A DNA stretch of 64,000 nt, from positions 1 to 64,000 of the forward strand of contig DIWB01000016.1 of NCBI GenBank assembly GCA_002428385.1, written 5' to 3'. Source of the DNA: Bacteroidales bacterium UBA6117 (GTDB taxonomy: Bacteria > Bacteroidota > Bacteroidia > Bacteroidales > VadinHA17). Made by a program: the position numbers and the translations under genes. The notes below the pieces were generated by a model. It made no database searches. It was not told the origin of the DNA and saw nothing but the letters and a program-made list of their open reading frames with translations. How positions within the stretch are numbered: position 1 is the first letter of the stretch; every line of letters starts with the position of its first letter. Below, in pieces: positions 41,444-50,767 of this stretch.

Positions 41444-43150
41444 TTATTTTGTTTTTTCAATTATCCCGCTACCTTCCAGGATGCTTATATACCTGTCGGC
41501 AGGGATATTTTCGAAAGTTTCTTTCCCGCCGTCTGTCCAATAGATCTCGAGCCTGTCTACCTTTTCAGCATTTCCAAGACCGACAAGAACACGAGGGTCG
41601 TTGTTTGAAAGGTAACTGGTAGCCCACTGGTTAATGTGGACCTGCCTTTTCCCTCCGGCCGTCACCACTACTTTAGCTGCAATGGCTGATGCAGGACCAT
41701 TCCTGCCCTTGAGCGATATGCCCAGCCAGTGGTTTGAGTTTCCTCCGTCGTTCCTGAGAAGAGTGGCTGTTGCCGTAAGGTCGACGTGGGATATAATAAT
41801 GTCACGGTCGCCGTCATTATCGTAATCCCATACTGCGAGACCCCTTCCCGACCTTTTTGTGTTGAAGTATGGTGCATATATTCTTCCCCGGTCTCTGAAA
41901 TGGCCTGTCCCGTCATTTTCGAGAAGAAGGGGATATTGCAGGATAAGCTCATCAGCAAAACCGTTCGCAGATACAATGTCGAGATCGCCGTCGTTGTCGA
42001 AATCGATAAAAGCCGCCGCCCAGGCTCCTTTGCCTGCAAATGGACCTGAGATGCCACTTGTCTCCGAAATATCCTCGATAAGTCCGTTGCCCTTGTTTCT
42101 GTAAAGGGCACCATACTCAAGATCAACTACAAGGATATCGATAAGACCGTCGCCGTCTACATCTCCTATGGATCCATGCATAGAACCGGAACCCTTTCCC
42201 TGTGTATTGGCCGCTACTCCTATCTCCACACCGACTTCCCTGTAAACTCCATCATCATTCCTGAACATAAAATTAAGCTGATGGTCGTTTGCCTGGAAGA
42301 TATCAATATCGCCGTCGTCGTCGTAGTCAAAAACTGTTAGTCCCATGCATTTGGAGTCGGGATAGAAAAGACCGGAGGCTTCAGTGACATCCACGAATTT
42401 TCCGGTGGAGTCCTGCTCATACAGCATGGATGCCTGTCCTTTATATTCCGACGGATGGGGCATGAGGTCGGGGGTTGCCGGAGTAAAGTATTCAGGATCG
42501 AATGCAAGGAAATTACCAACCATGGCATCCAGTCTTCCGTCGAGGTTATGATCCCAGAATGAAACACCTATACTCCATTTTTCAAAACCGTTCAGCTTTT
42601 CAGGGCCTCTTAGACCCACGTCCTGGGTAATGTCGGAGAATGTTTCGTCGCCGTTGTTACGGAAAAACCTGTTGGGTCCGTAGTTTAAAAGAAAAAGATC
42701 CTCGTCTCCGTCATTGTCATAATCGATGGCTCCTGCGGCCATGCTCCATATAGTATCGTTAAGTCCGGCCTTTTCACTGACTTCAGTGAATCTGCCGTTA
42801 CCTTCGTTCCGGTAGAGTCTGTCGGGAGTCTGTCTGAAAACCTTTCCCCCTTCGTCGGAAACGCCGTAAATATAGGTACCGTTCATCATGAAGAGGTCCA
42901 TGAGGCCGTCTTTGTTGTAGTCGAATACTGTTACACCCGATCCGCTGCTCTCCAGAATATTCTCGTAATGGTAGTCGCCGAAAGTGTAACGGAAGTCGAT
43001 GCCTGATTTTCTTGTCACGTCTGTGAACCTTACACCAAGCTGTTTTACTGACGACTGCAGGATAAGAGCCGAAAGAGCCAGAAGGAAGATCCAGGCAGCT
43101 CTCATGAAATTGAACTTAATGCCGGTAAGATTTGCCTCAGTTTTTTTCAT
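41444..43150 (-). CDS. VCBS/FG-GAP and ASPIC-UnbV (CRTAC1-like) exported protein
   Basis: The protein has 568 residues with a hydrophobic leader (MRAAWIFLLALSALILQ, residues 16-32; ATG 43105 is an alternative start). It contains about seven FG-GAP/VCBS repeats with Ca2+-binding D-x-D-x-D-G loops (DYNKDGLMDLF, DYDNDGDEDLF, DHNLDGRLDAM and others). A C-terminal ASPIC/UnbV domain starts NHWLGISLKGRNGPASAIAAKV and ends in VDRLEIYWTDGGKETFENI. The fold is an integrin-like propeller on the cell surface or in the periplasm. It overlaps the upstream gene by 14 bp. The role is unknown; two paralogues lie in the same cluster. Confidence 0.88.
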   Translation of the reverse strand: MKKTEANLTGIKFNFMRAAWIFLLALSALILQSSVKQLGVRFTDVTRKSGIDFRYTFGDYHYENILESSGSGVTVFDYNKDGLMDLFMMNGTYIYGVSDEGGKVFRQTPDRLYRNEGNGRFTEVSEKAGLNDTIWSMAAGAIDYDNDGDEDLFLLNYGPNRFFRNNGDETFSDITQDVGLRGPEKLNGFEKWSIGVSFWDHNLDGRLDAMVGNFLAFDPEYFTPATPDLMPHPSEYKGQASMLYEQDSTGKFVDVTEASGLFYPDSKCMGLTVFDYDDDGDIDIFQANDHQLNFMFRNDDGVYREVGVEIGVAANTQGKGSGSMHGSIGDVDGDGLIDILVVDLEYGALYRNKGNGLIEDISETSGISGPFAGKGAWAAAFIDFDNDGDLDIVSANGFADELILQYPLLLENDGTGHFRDRGRIYAPYFNTKRSGRGLAVWDYDNDGDRDIIISHVDLTATATLLRNDGGNSNHWLGISLKGRNGPASAIAAKVVVTAGGKRQVHINQWATSYLSNNDPRVLVGLGNAEKVDRLEIYWTDGGKETFENIPADRYISILEGSGIIEKTK

Positions 43151-46100
43151 AGGCCCTCACTGCATTGGCATATTCTTCAACATCAACTACCCTGGTGTTG
43201 TATTCGCGGTTGTATTTTTCAAGCTCAGGATCGTCGGGGTAATTATCTTCGGGGGATGGGGGATAACTTTTCATTCCGTGGAATGGCAGGGGCAATACAG
43301 TATTCCCGAAAGCTGTATTCATGTCGCCGTCTTTTACCCATCCAACGCTTCTTATGAGAAAGTCCCTTTTCCATCCTTCCTTGAGCGGGGGCAGGGTTCC
43401 TGCATCAAATTCAACCGTTGTTTCGTCTCCTGCGTTGGTTATCACATATTTGTTGTCAGATTCTGTAAGGAGAGGAAGCACGTCACCGAACCTGGTGTAG
43501 TTGCCTGTCAGATCTCTCCACCTGGGGGCTTTTTCAACTGATGAATAATCGAACCAGTGAGGTCCGTAACGCCCGCCCTTCCTGTAAAGCTTCGAGAAGC
43601 CACGGTAATGAAGGTCACCTGAAACCGGCTGCATTACCGTCTCCTCAGAAGCAAGTTCCGGATTATTATTGGAGAGGAATATTTCGTCCCAGTATATCTG
43701 CATGTTTGTCCTGATTCTGATACGGGTATCTTCAGATAAAAGTTTTCCGGAAAGATCTATTATAACTGTTTTATCCTTGCCCTGTGGGAAGCCGGCACTT
43801 TCTACCACGGTCTCCCATTTTCCCTTCCTGTTTATTACCTGAATCAGGGGAGGGACCGACTTGAGCGAGTCAGACTGCGACATGGCAAAGTTTATACTTG
43901 CGTCGGTCGGGAAGATCCAGCCTGTCATGAAGAGGTGAAGTCCTTCCTTGTCAACTTTTCTTCCGGGGTCGATTATGATGTCGTGCATTTCGGTTATTCC
44001 CTGATATTTGCCTTGGGCAAACCAGGAATAGAATATGTCGTCCTTTTCTGAAACAAATTGCAGAATGTCATTCCCTTTTGAGTCGACTGCTGAAGCTGGC
44101 GATATCTTCTCACTGATCTTTATTATCTTCTTGCCCGGAAAAGGGGGAGGGGAGAACTGTTCCGGAACATATATTTCCGTGTTGCCTGGATGGTCGACAG
44201 CAACAAGTTCGAGCTGATCGATATATATTGTCTCCCACAGTTCGGATGTAACCTGGATTGAATACCTGCCTTTATCGGGCTTCATGAACTCGCCCGGGAT
44301 CTTAAGATAATCATCCGAAGCATCTGCAAAGGCATATGAGGTGTTTCCCCCCATGATCCCTGTAGGCATACCGAGACCGCTTCTCCATAGGATATCCTTG
44401 ACAAAAATGTATTTGTCTCCATCCCAGGTATAAAGGAAAGGACACGATCCCTTGAGTGTTTGTTCTTCAATAAGGGCCTGGTCTGAACCTGGGAGGAATA
44501 TGTTCTGCGGTACACCATTCGTCCATCTTATCCTTATTATATCAGCCCGAGGTTTGTTTCCCAGTCCGAAATGGACCTGGGGATCAGTGACAACAAGAAC
44601 CTGGTATTGATCCCCGGCCCTTATTTCAACCTTGGCGCCGATTCCAAAATGATTGTTCTTTGCGCTCCCTGCCTTCAGGCCAACCAGTTTCATGGTGATG
44701 AAGTGGTTGTTGTTGCCTCCGTCATTCCTGAGGAGGGTGACCCCACCATGGAGGCCTGAGATAACTGCATCCAGGTCACCGTCATCATTATAGTCGAAAA
44801 CAGTTATCTGTCTTGAAGATTTTACCGTTAACGGAAGAAGTTCCGATACGTCTTTGAAGCCTCCGTTCCTGTCGTTATAATAAAGGAAGACTCCCCGGCC
44901 GTCAGCAGAAGCAGCCTCACCGGCAGCCATGATATCGAGGAAGCCGTCGTTGTTGAAGTCAAGAGAAGCAAGATCGTAGATCTTTGCATTATCCAGTGAT
45001 GAGAACATTGAACCTGAATTCTCTTCCTTCCGGAAGGTTCCGTTTAGCTTGTTCATATACAGGACCGGATTTCCCCCGGCTGATGAGCAAGTAAAAACAT
45101 CCAGGAATCCGTCATTGTTGTAATCTCCTGTAGTAATGACAGATGCATTGTAATTATCTTCAAGTCCGCTTCCGTTTACAATATTCTTATATACACCCTG
45201 ACGCTGGTTTGAATAGTATATTGGCTGGGAGTTCAGGCCTGTGACAATAAAATCTATATCCTCGTCTTCGTCAAAATCGCCGAATAAGGCATCACTGCTG
45301 ACTGTGCTCTCCCTGGGCTGTTCCAATCCCTGGTTGCTGAGAGTGAATGTTCCGTCGGCATTGTTCCTGAACATAAGGTTCCCTTTTTCAGTAAGTTCGT
45401 ACAGATCGAGATCTCCGTCATGGTCCATATCAAAGAAAAGAGCCTTTTTCCCACCCTCCGGGCTTCCTGCTTTTGATTTTACAGTTACGTCCTCAAACTT
45501 GCCGGCACCGTCATTCCTGTAAAGAAGATCACCACCTTCCCTCATTATGAACAGGTCAGGGAACCCGTCATTGTCAAAATCTGTAAAAACGGCGCCATAT
45601 TCGTAACCCGAGTGTTTAAGTCCTGATTCTTTGGTAATATCCGTGAACTTGCCCATTTCATTAAGAAACAGAAAATGCCTGAATTCACCGGTGACAGAAT
45701 CATGGCTGCCTGCATAGAGATCAGCATCTCCGTCGCCGTCGTAATCACATGTAACAGCCAATGCAGGATATTCTGCTGAGGAAGCTCCCGGAATTATGCC
45801 TAAGCCCGCCGTCTCTGAAGCGTCGGCGAATTTTATGACGTCGAGGAGGGTTAGATTCTCATTGCTCTGCATTATGCCCTTTCTGTCGAAGGTTATAACG
45901 GGGAATCCTATCAGTGAACCTCCAGGTCCCTTAAGGTCAACGATGCCTGCCTGGTAGGGAGCTGAGACCTTAAGATAGTTGTGGAAGATAGTAAACTGAA
46001 TTATGGCATTCTCCTTATCCTTTTTCCTCAGCAGGTCAATTGTACTGTTGTAGTATTCAACAGCCTCCCGGGGAAATCCGGGGAACTGCCTGTTTATTGT

Positions 46101-46691
46101 CTCCATCTGTTCGAGTGCAGCGTCGAAATCACCTTCACGTATAAGTATATCGGTGAAGTTAAGGCGCGGAACAGGATTGCCTGGTGCTTTTTCAACAAGC
46201 AGACGGGTGTATTCATGATGCTGTTTTTTTGCATCTTCTCCAGACATCGTTGAATAGACCTCGGATAATTCATAAAGGGTTTTGACATGATCGGCAGAAA
46301 ATTCAAGAGCTTTCTTCAGTTCTGCTATCGCCTTTTCCTTCTGGTCATTCATCCTGTGAACAGTTGCCAGGATGAGTCTGATGTCAGCATCCCGTGGATC
46401 GATTTTTATTGCCTTGTTCAGCTGTTTTTCAGCATCATCGTATCGTGACATCCTAAGATATGTCAGTCCCAGGTTTGCATAACCGAGTTTTTCATTGGGG
46501 GCAAGTTCAATGAAATGAAGGAACTGCTCCTCGGCTTCTTCAAGCTTGAACTCTTCGAGGTAGGCAAGTCCCAAAGTCTTGACAGTCATGATATCAGCCT
46601 GCTTTTCGGCCTTTCTTTCACCGGCATTCCTGCAACCACTTACAGAGATGATACCGATAATTGCAATCAGGAACAGATAGTTCTTTTTCAT
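43137..46691 (-). CDS. TPR-VCBS-ASPIC/UnbV giant lipoprotein
   Basis: The protein has 1184 residues from ATG 46691, with signal peptide and lipobox (IIGIISVSGC, Cys20). Five or so tetratricopeptide repeats occupy about 30-200 (GYANLGLTYLRMSRYDDAEKQ and others), VCBS/FG-GAP repeats about 300-640, and an ASPIC/UnbV domain about 650-735 (VHFGLGNKPRADIIRIRWTNG). A C-terminal region of about 430 residues begins CPFLYTWDGDKYIFVKDILWRS; it looks like a set of beta domains ending near YNREYNTRVVDVEEYANAVRAY. Such four-part proteins are known from Acidobacteria and Bacteroidetes but have no assigned role. An upstream in-frame ATG at 46739 would overlap the previous gene. Confidence 0.85.
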   Translation of the reverse strand: MKKNYLFLIAIIGIISVSGCRNAGERKAEKQADIMTVKTLGLAYLEEFKLEEAEEQFLHFIELAPNEKLGYANLGLTYLRMSRYDDAEKQLNKAIKIDPRDADIRLILATVHRMNDQKEKAIAELKKALEFSADHVKTLYELSEVYSTMSGEDAKKQHHEYTRLLVEKAPGNPVPRLNFTDILIREGDFDAALEQMETINRQFPGFPREAVEYYNSTIDLLRKKDKENAIIQFTIFHNYLKVSAPYQAGIVDLKGPGGSLIGFPVITFDRKGIMQSNENLTLLDVIKFADASETAGLGIIPGASSAEYPALAVTCDYDGDGDADLYAGSHDSVTGEFRHFLFLNEMGKFTDITKESGLKHSGYEYGAVFTDFDNDGFPDLFIMREGGDLLYRNDGAGKFEDVTVKSKAGSPEGGKKALFFDMDHDGDLDLYELTEKGNLMFRNNADGTFTLSNQGLEQPRESTVSSDALFGDFDEDEDIDFIVTGLNSQPIYYSNQRQGVYKNIVNGSGLEDNYNASVITTGDYNNDGFLDVFTCSSAGGNPVLYMNKLNGTFRKEENSGSMFSSLDNAKIYDLASLDFNNDGFLDIMAAGEAASADGRGVFLYYNDRNGGFKDVSELLPLTVKSSRQITVFDYNDDGDLDAVISGLHGGVTLLRNDGGNNNHFITMKLVGLKAGSAKNNHFGIGAKVEIRAGDQYQVLVVTDPQVHFGLGNKPRADIIRIRWTNGVPQNIFLPGSDQALIEEQTLKGSCPFLYTWDGDKYIFVKDILWRSGLGMPTGIMGGNTSYAFADASDDYLKIPGEFMKPDKGRYSIQVTSELWETIYIDQLELVAVDHPGNTEIYVPEQFSPPPFPGKKIIKISEKISPASAVDSKGNDILQFVSEKDDIFYSWFAQGKYQGITEMHDIIIDPGRKVDKEGLHLFMTGWIFPTDASINFAMSQSDSLKSVPPLIQVINRKGKWETVVESAGFPQGKDKTVIIDLSGKLLSEDTRIRIRTNMQIYWDEIFLSNNNPELASEETVMQPVSGDLHYRGFSKLYRKGGRYGPHWFDYSSVEKAPRWRDLTGNYTRFGDVLPLLTESDNKYVITNAGDETTVEFDAGTLPPLKEGWKRDFLIRSVGWVKDGDMNTAFGNTVLPLPFHGMKSYPPSPEDNYPDDPELEKYNREYNTRVVDVEEYANAVRAYEKN

Positions 46692-46716
46692 GCAATCAAA
46701 ATTAGAAAATAAAATT

Positions 46717-47865
46717 TCATAAAGGTGCCCCAGGGACACCGTTCCTGATTTTTAAAATCCCGAAACTGCCATTACGGTTCCCATTTTCATCGAAGCTGAT
46801 TGGACCGGTGATACCTTTCAGGTTTGTTTCCTCCAGAGCCTTCTGTATCATCTCCCTGTCGGCTGAACGGGTTTTCTTAAACGCATTTATAAGGACGTTA
46901 GCTGCATCATAGGAGTAGACCGCTGCCATCCCAGGCATTTTCCCAAATTTTAATTCATATTCTCTTCTGAATGAATTCCACTCTTCATTCTGCCACTGTC
47001 CGGAAGGAACCCGATAAACATCGTCGAAATACTTTATTTCGGCTGATGAAAGGAAGTTTTCGTCAAGAGTCAGCAGTGAACCGTAAACAGGAATACTGAC
47101 TCTCTTTTGTTTCAGAGTCTTCATTATCCCTGCTGATGTTGGCGGACTGCTGAAAAGAACCAGGCATCCGGGATCTGATTTGAGAATTTCATCTACCAGT
47201 GCATCATTTTTCCTTCCCTGTACACCTGAATCAATAACCTTCGGTTCAGGATGTTTGTCCAGAGCTATCTTTTTCAAAAAAAAGTCTGAAGCCATTCTTG
47301 AATCATAGTTGTTTCTGTCAGTGACAACAATGACACTGTTAAGTTTTCTCTTATGAAATATTTCTTCAGATAATGATTCTGCCTGTTGCTTATCAGTCGG
47401 GATACAATTGAAGAACCATGGGACAAAAGCTTGTGTGAGAGTTGGATCGCTTGACCAGGCAGAGACCATCGGTACAATCGACTTTGTAGCTGCCTGTTCG
47501 ACAGTGTGGGCATTGCGTCCGTCATGGGAACCCATAAGTGCCCAGACCTTTTCTTCGAAAATTAGGCCGACAGCCTGTTTTGAGCCTGTTCCCCAGGGGC
47601 CTTCCATTGACCTGATAACAAGTTGAAGAGGCCTTCCGTCAATTCCGCCATATTCGTTTGCCTTATTTATTGCCATTAAAGCTCCGTTAACAGCTGCCAG
47701 TGAAGTGCTGTCAGTTATCAGAATGCCGATTTTGACCGGTGGCGGATTCTGCATTCCGGAAGCTTTTAATGAAGCTCCATACTGACCTGATGAAATCAGT
47801 GTCATAATTGTAAGCAGGAAGCTGATCATATAACAGGGCTTCATCAGGTGCTGAAAGTTTCCCAC
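46717..47865 (-). CDS. Type I periplasmic binding protein (LivK-like), orphan 2
   Basis: The protein has 382 residues: signal peptide (MISFLLTIMTLISSGQYGAS region) and a Leu/Ile/Val-binding-protein fold (VKIGILITDSTSLAAVNGALMAINKANEYGGIDGRPLQLVI, GSHDGRNAHTVEQAATKSIVPMVSAW, AAVYSYDAANVLINAF). It lacks neighbouring LivH/M permeases or LivF/G ATPases, so uptake by a classical ABC importer is not supported locally; a sensing or ligand-delivery role is possible. The start is 2 bp downstream of the DAHP synthase stop. Confidence 0.85.
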   Translation of the reverse strand: MGNFQHLMKPCYMISFLLTIMTLISSGQYGASLKASGMQNPPPVKIGILITDSTSLAAVNGALMAINKANEYGGIDGRPLQLVIRSMEGPWGTGSKQAVGLIFEEKVWALMGSHDGRNAHTVEQAATKSIVPMVSAWSSDPTLTQAFVPWFFNCIPTDKQQAESLSEEIFHKRKLNSVIVVTDRNNYDSRMASDFFLKKIALDKHPEPKVIDSGVQGRKNDALVDEILKSDPGCLVLFSSPPTSAGIMKTLKQKRVSIPVYGSLLTLDENFLSSAEIKYFDDVYRVPSGQWQNEEWNSFRREYELKFGKMPGMAAVYSYDAANVLINAFKKTRSADREMIQKALEETNLKGITGPISFDENGNRNGSFGILKIRNGVPGAPL

Positions 47866-47867
47866 TA

Positions 47868-48749
47868 TTAAGCCTTTGTCTTTGGCTCTACAATATACCT
47901 GCCTACGGCCAGAGCAATCTTTCTTATATCGCTCATCAGCCCGGTAAGTTCATCCGGATCGATCGACTGATGACCATCACACAAAGCCTCTTCAGGTTTA
48001 TGGTGTACCTCCAGAATAAGACCGTCGGCACCTGCTGCAATGGCTGCCTTCGCCATGGAAGGTACCATCCATCTGTGACCTGTACCATGACTCGGATCCA
48101 CTATCACTGGCAGGTGGCACAGATTTTTAAGCACAGGCACTGCACTAATATCCAGTGTGTTGCGTGTTGTAGTCTCAAAAGTCCTTATTCCCCTTTCACA
48201 GAGAACCACCTGTTCGTTGCCCTGATTAAGTATATACTCGGCGGCCATCAGGAACTCCTCTATTGTAGCCATCATCCCCCGCTTCAGGAGCACAGGCTTC
48301 TTCTGCATTCCCACCTCTTTGAGCAGGGTGTAGTTCTGCATGTTCCTCGATCCAACCTGAAGCATGTCGGCATGTTGCGAAACAAACTCAACCTGCCTTG
48401 TATCCATAACTTCAGTTACAATTGGAAGGCCTGTCTTCTCCCTTGCCTCCTCAAGCAATCTTATTCCTTCCTCACCAAGTCCCTGGAATTTATAGGGTGA
48501 GGTCCGGGGTTTAAACGCGCCTCCTCTCAGCATCATGCCTCCTGATCTTTTTACAGCTTCCGCTGTCACGAGAAGCTGCTCCCTGCTTTCCACCGCACAG
48601 GGTCCTGCAATAATCACGATCCCATCCGGACCAAAGCTGATGCCCCCTGCTGTAACTGTTGAGGGAGCGATCCTTGATCTGCTGCTGACTCTTTCCGGAA
48701 CTGTACACCCATCAATTATAGAAGGATCGTTATAGTGGTTCATTTCCAT
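47868..48749 (-). CDS. aroF: 3-deoxy-7-phosphoheptulonate synthase (DAHP synthase), type I-beta
   Basis: The enzyme has 293 residues and condenses PEP and erythrose 4-phosphate to DAHP, the entry to the shikimate pathway. Active-site segments are IIAGPCAVESREQL (metal-ligand Cys), GGAFKPRTSPYKFQG, LQVGSRNMQN, LLKRGM, CERGIRTFE and VDPSHGTGHR. The N-terminus lacks the ferredoxin-like regulatory domain and the C-terminus lacks a chorismate mutase domain, so it is a bare catalytic unit without obvious feedback control. It is the only cytosolic central-metabolism gene in a cluster of exported proteins, between two LivK-like genes. An extra copy for a dedicated product is the likely reading. Confidence 0.93.
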   Translation of the reverse strand: MEMNHYNDPSIIDGCTVPERVSSRSRIAPSTVTAGGISFGPDGIVIIAGPCAVESREQLLVTAEAVKRSGGMMLRGGAFKPRTSPYKFQGLGEEGIRLLEEAREKTGLPIVTEVMDTRQVEFVSQHADMLQVGSRNMQNYTLLKEVGMQKKPVLLKRGMMATIEEFLMAAEYILNQGNEQVVLCERGIRTFETTTRNTLDISAVPVLKNLCHLPVIVDPSHGTGHRWMVPSMAKAAIAAGADGLILEVHHKPEEALCDGHQSIDPDELTGLMSDIRKIALAVGRYIVEPKTKA

Positions 48750-48779
48750 TTCAAACTCCTTTTATTTTATTTACTTTAT

Positions 48780-50093
48780 TTAGTTTCTGCTTGCTTTCCT
48801 GTAAATTACATTTTCCTTTTCAAATTTAGGCGCAGGTGAGAACTCAATTTTGCCATTGATGACTTTCGCCATAAAAATAGGTCTGATATTGTTATAGGTC
48901 GCATCAAAAATGACCTCACCTGTAACTCCCTTCCAGTCCTTAAATGTTTTATAATCGGTAAGAACATCGAGGATAAGCGCCCGGTTAAGTCCTGCCTTAT
49001 TGATGGCTAATATTATCATGTTTATTGCGTCGTAAGCGTGAGCCGAAAATGCGTCGGACTCCATTGAAAACCTTTTCCTGTAGTCTGCCTGGAATTTTTT
49101 AAGTTTCGGATCATTGGCAGTTGGATTGTACTGGCATGTCATAACCACGCCTTCTGCATATTTTCCTGCTGCCTCAAGGAATTCAGGATTTACCATCCTG
49201 TCTGAACCACAGATTGGTACATTCATCCCGAGCTCCCTTATCTGTTTTACGATAAGGCCCGACTCTCTGGCATTTCCCCAGATAAGAATAGCATCAGGTG
49301 ATGTCCTCTTGATACGTTCCAGCTGGGAAGTGAAATCTGTCTCCGTATCGTTAAAGCGCTCCTCAATGACCGGAGGAAATCCGAGGCGGGTAGCAGAACG
49401 GTTAAAGTGAAGCACTCCGACTCTTCCGTACCTGTTGTTGGCTCTCATCATGGCTATGCGCTTGTAACCCTTTTCAACCGTCATGTATTTCACCAGGGAA
49501 TAGCTGCTTTGCCGGTCGTCGGGGATGTTTCTCAGGACCCATGGAATATTTGTTTCGGTAAAAGTCGGATCAGGGTTTGCGGGATTGATGTTCGGTATCT
49601 CAAGCTTAAGAGCTGCCCTTATCGCAACATGGGAGTTTGTGTCGTCAATAGTACCGATCCATGCCCACACTCCTTCATCATCCATCTTTACCAGTTCATT
49701 GGCAGCTGCTCCCCACAGACCCACATCATTGTGTATCATAAGCTTGAAGGGCATTCCCTTGTAACCGCCTCTTTTGTTGGCTTCTTCAATGGCAAGTATT
49801 GCCCCCTGCATCATCTGTTCTCCAAGAGGACGGATAATTGAACCTTCAAGGGGCCCGAGAAAACCAATCCTTACTTCGGTGAGATCAACAGGCTCTTTCT
49901 TTTCACGCCCGGCTCCAAGGAATGGTGTCGGTTCTATAAAATGGTACTTGTAGGCTTTCTGATATTTATCATAAGCCATAAGACTGTCAGGTATATTGCC
50001 ATAGTTCCCCGGAACGCTCTGCGCGGAGGACAGTTGGCCTGTAAGCAAAAATACAAGGCCGGAGATGATAACAACAAGAAAAAACCTTTTCAT
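48780..50093 (-). CDS. Type I periplasmic binding protein (LivK-like), orphan 1
   Basis: The protein has 437 residues with a signal peptide (FFLVVIISGLVFLLTGQLSSAQ), a 50-residue spacer rich in Tyr, and a LivK-type fold (VRIGFLGPLEGSIIRPLGEQMMQGAILAIEEANKRGGYKG, WIGTIDDTNSHVAIRAA, ANNRYGRVGVLHFNRSATRLG, AFSAHAYDAINMIILAINKAG). No permease or ATPase genes are nearby. Similarity to the second binding protein two genes on is only moderate, so they probably bind different ligands. It is 10 bp downstream of the RidA-like gene. Confidence 0.86.
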   Translation of the reverse strand: MKRFFLVVIISGLVFLLTGQLSSAQSVPGNYGNIPDSLMAYDKYQKAYKYHFIEPTPFLGAGREKKEPVDLTEVRIGFLGPLEGSIIRPLGEQMMQGAILAIEEANKRGGYKGMPFKLMIHNDVGLWGAAANELVKMDDEGVWAWIGTIDDTNSHVAIRAALKLEIPNINPANPDPTFTETNIPWVLRNIPDDRQSSYSLVKYMTVEKGYKRIAMMRANNRYGRVGVLHFNRSATRLGFPPVIEERFNDTETDFTSQLERIKRTSPDAILIWGNARESGLIVKQIRELGMNVPICGSDRMVNPEFLEAAGKYAEGVVMTCQYNPTANDPKLKKFQADYRKRFSMESDAFSAHAYDAINMIILAINKAGLNRALILDVLTDYKTFKDWKGVTGEVIFDATYNNIRPIFMAKVINGKIEFSPAPKFEKENVIYRKASRN

Positions 50094-50103
50094 ATTGTAT
50101 TTT

Positions 50104-50682
50104 TTATTTTTCTATTTTACAAACAGCGTATGCCTCTATTTCAATGAGAAGCGTTTCCCAGCAAAGCCTTACCTGAATACCGGTGCTTGCCGGCAGTGGG
50201 TCAAGTTTCATCCAGTTGAAGAATGATGTTCTGATCCTGTTGAATTCCTCGTAGTCTCTTTCAATATCCCTGAGGTAGTTTGTCGTCCTGACTACGTCGT
50301 GCCAGGTCATATCTTCTGCTGCAAGAAGATTTGTTATATTCCTGTAAGTTCTCCATGTCTGTGCCCTGAAATCCCCGATGTGTTCTGTTTTTCCTTCTTC
50401 ATTGACGCTGGCGGTTCCTGAGATGAGAAGGATTTTGTATCCTCCGAATTCAAGACGCAGGGCACGTGTAAAAGAAGAGGGCCTGCTATAATCGTAAGCT
50501 TCGTTTATTACCCGGGGAGCATGAACAGAATGTTTTTCAATCGGGGGACGCCCTGCATGTACAGCGGGATATTTGTAATCTGTGATAAGTTTGTTCTCAG
50601 AGAGGATTCCCAGTTTTGTCATTTCGATAAGTTCACCCTCTGAAAGTTTTGAAAGATCAACGAGTAGTTTGCTTTTGTCCAT
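50104..50682 (-). CDS. RidA/YjgF-superfamily protein, chorismatase-like
   Basis: The protein has 192 residues, longer than RidA (about 128) and shorter than chorismatases (about 330). After a 70-residue N-terminal part the YjgF fold is clear: ILLISGTASVNEEGKTEHIGDFRAQTWRTYRNI, DVVRTTNYLRDI, and the C-terminal STGIQVRLCWETLLIEIEAYAV with the Arg and Glu typical of the trimer-interface pocket. The ISGTAS motif and the length of the arms recall the catalytic half of FkbO/Hyg5-type chorismatases. Given the DAHP synthase gene two positions on, an activity on a chorismate-derived compound is an attractive inference; imine deamination is the alternative. Confidence 0.75.
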   Translation of the reverse strand: MDKSKLLVDLSKLSEGELIEMTKLGILSENKLITDYKYPAVHAGRPPIEKHSVHAPRVINEAYDYSRPSSFTRALRLEFGGYKILLISGTASVNEEGKTEHIGDFRAQTWRTYRNITNLLAAEDMTWHDVVRTTNYLRDIERDYEEFNRIRTSFFNWMKLDPLPASTGIQVRLCWETLLIEIEAYAVCKIEK

Positions 50683-50684
50683 TT

Positions 50685-50760
50685 CAGATATTTTATGTTT
50701 GAAAAATAATTTTCAAAGGATACAGATATTTTATGTTTGAAAAATAATTTTCAAAGGATA
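50685..50760. repeat. Perfect 38-bp tandem duplication
   Basis: Copies at 50685-50722 and 50723-50760 are identical. Each contains TTTGAAAA and TTTTCAAA as inverted 8-mers around ATAA. The repeat fills the 85-bp gap between the propeller and RidA-like genes and directly abuts the RidA start codon, so it lies in the leader of that cistron. Confidence 0.9.
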
Positions 50761-50767
50761 TAAGTCT

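Noticed and set aside
50685..50760. CRISPR repeat pair
   Set aside because: The two 38-bp copies are directly adjacent without a spacer, so this is a tandem duplication.
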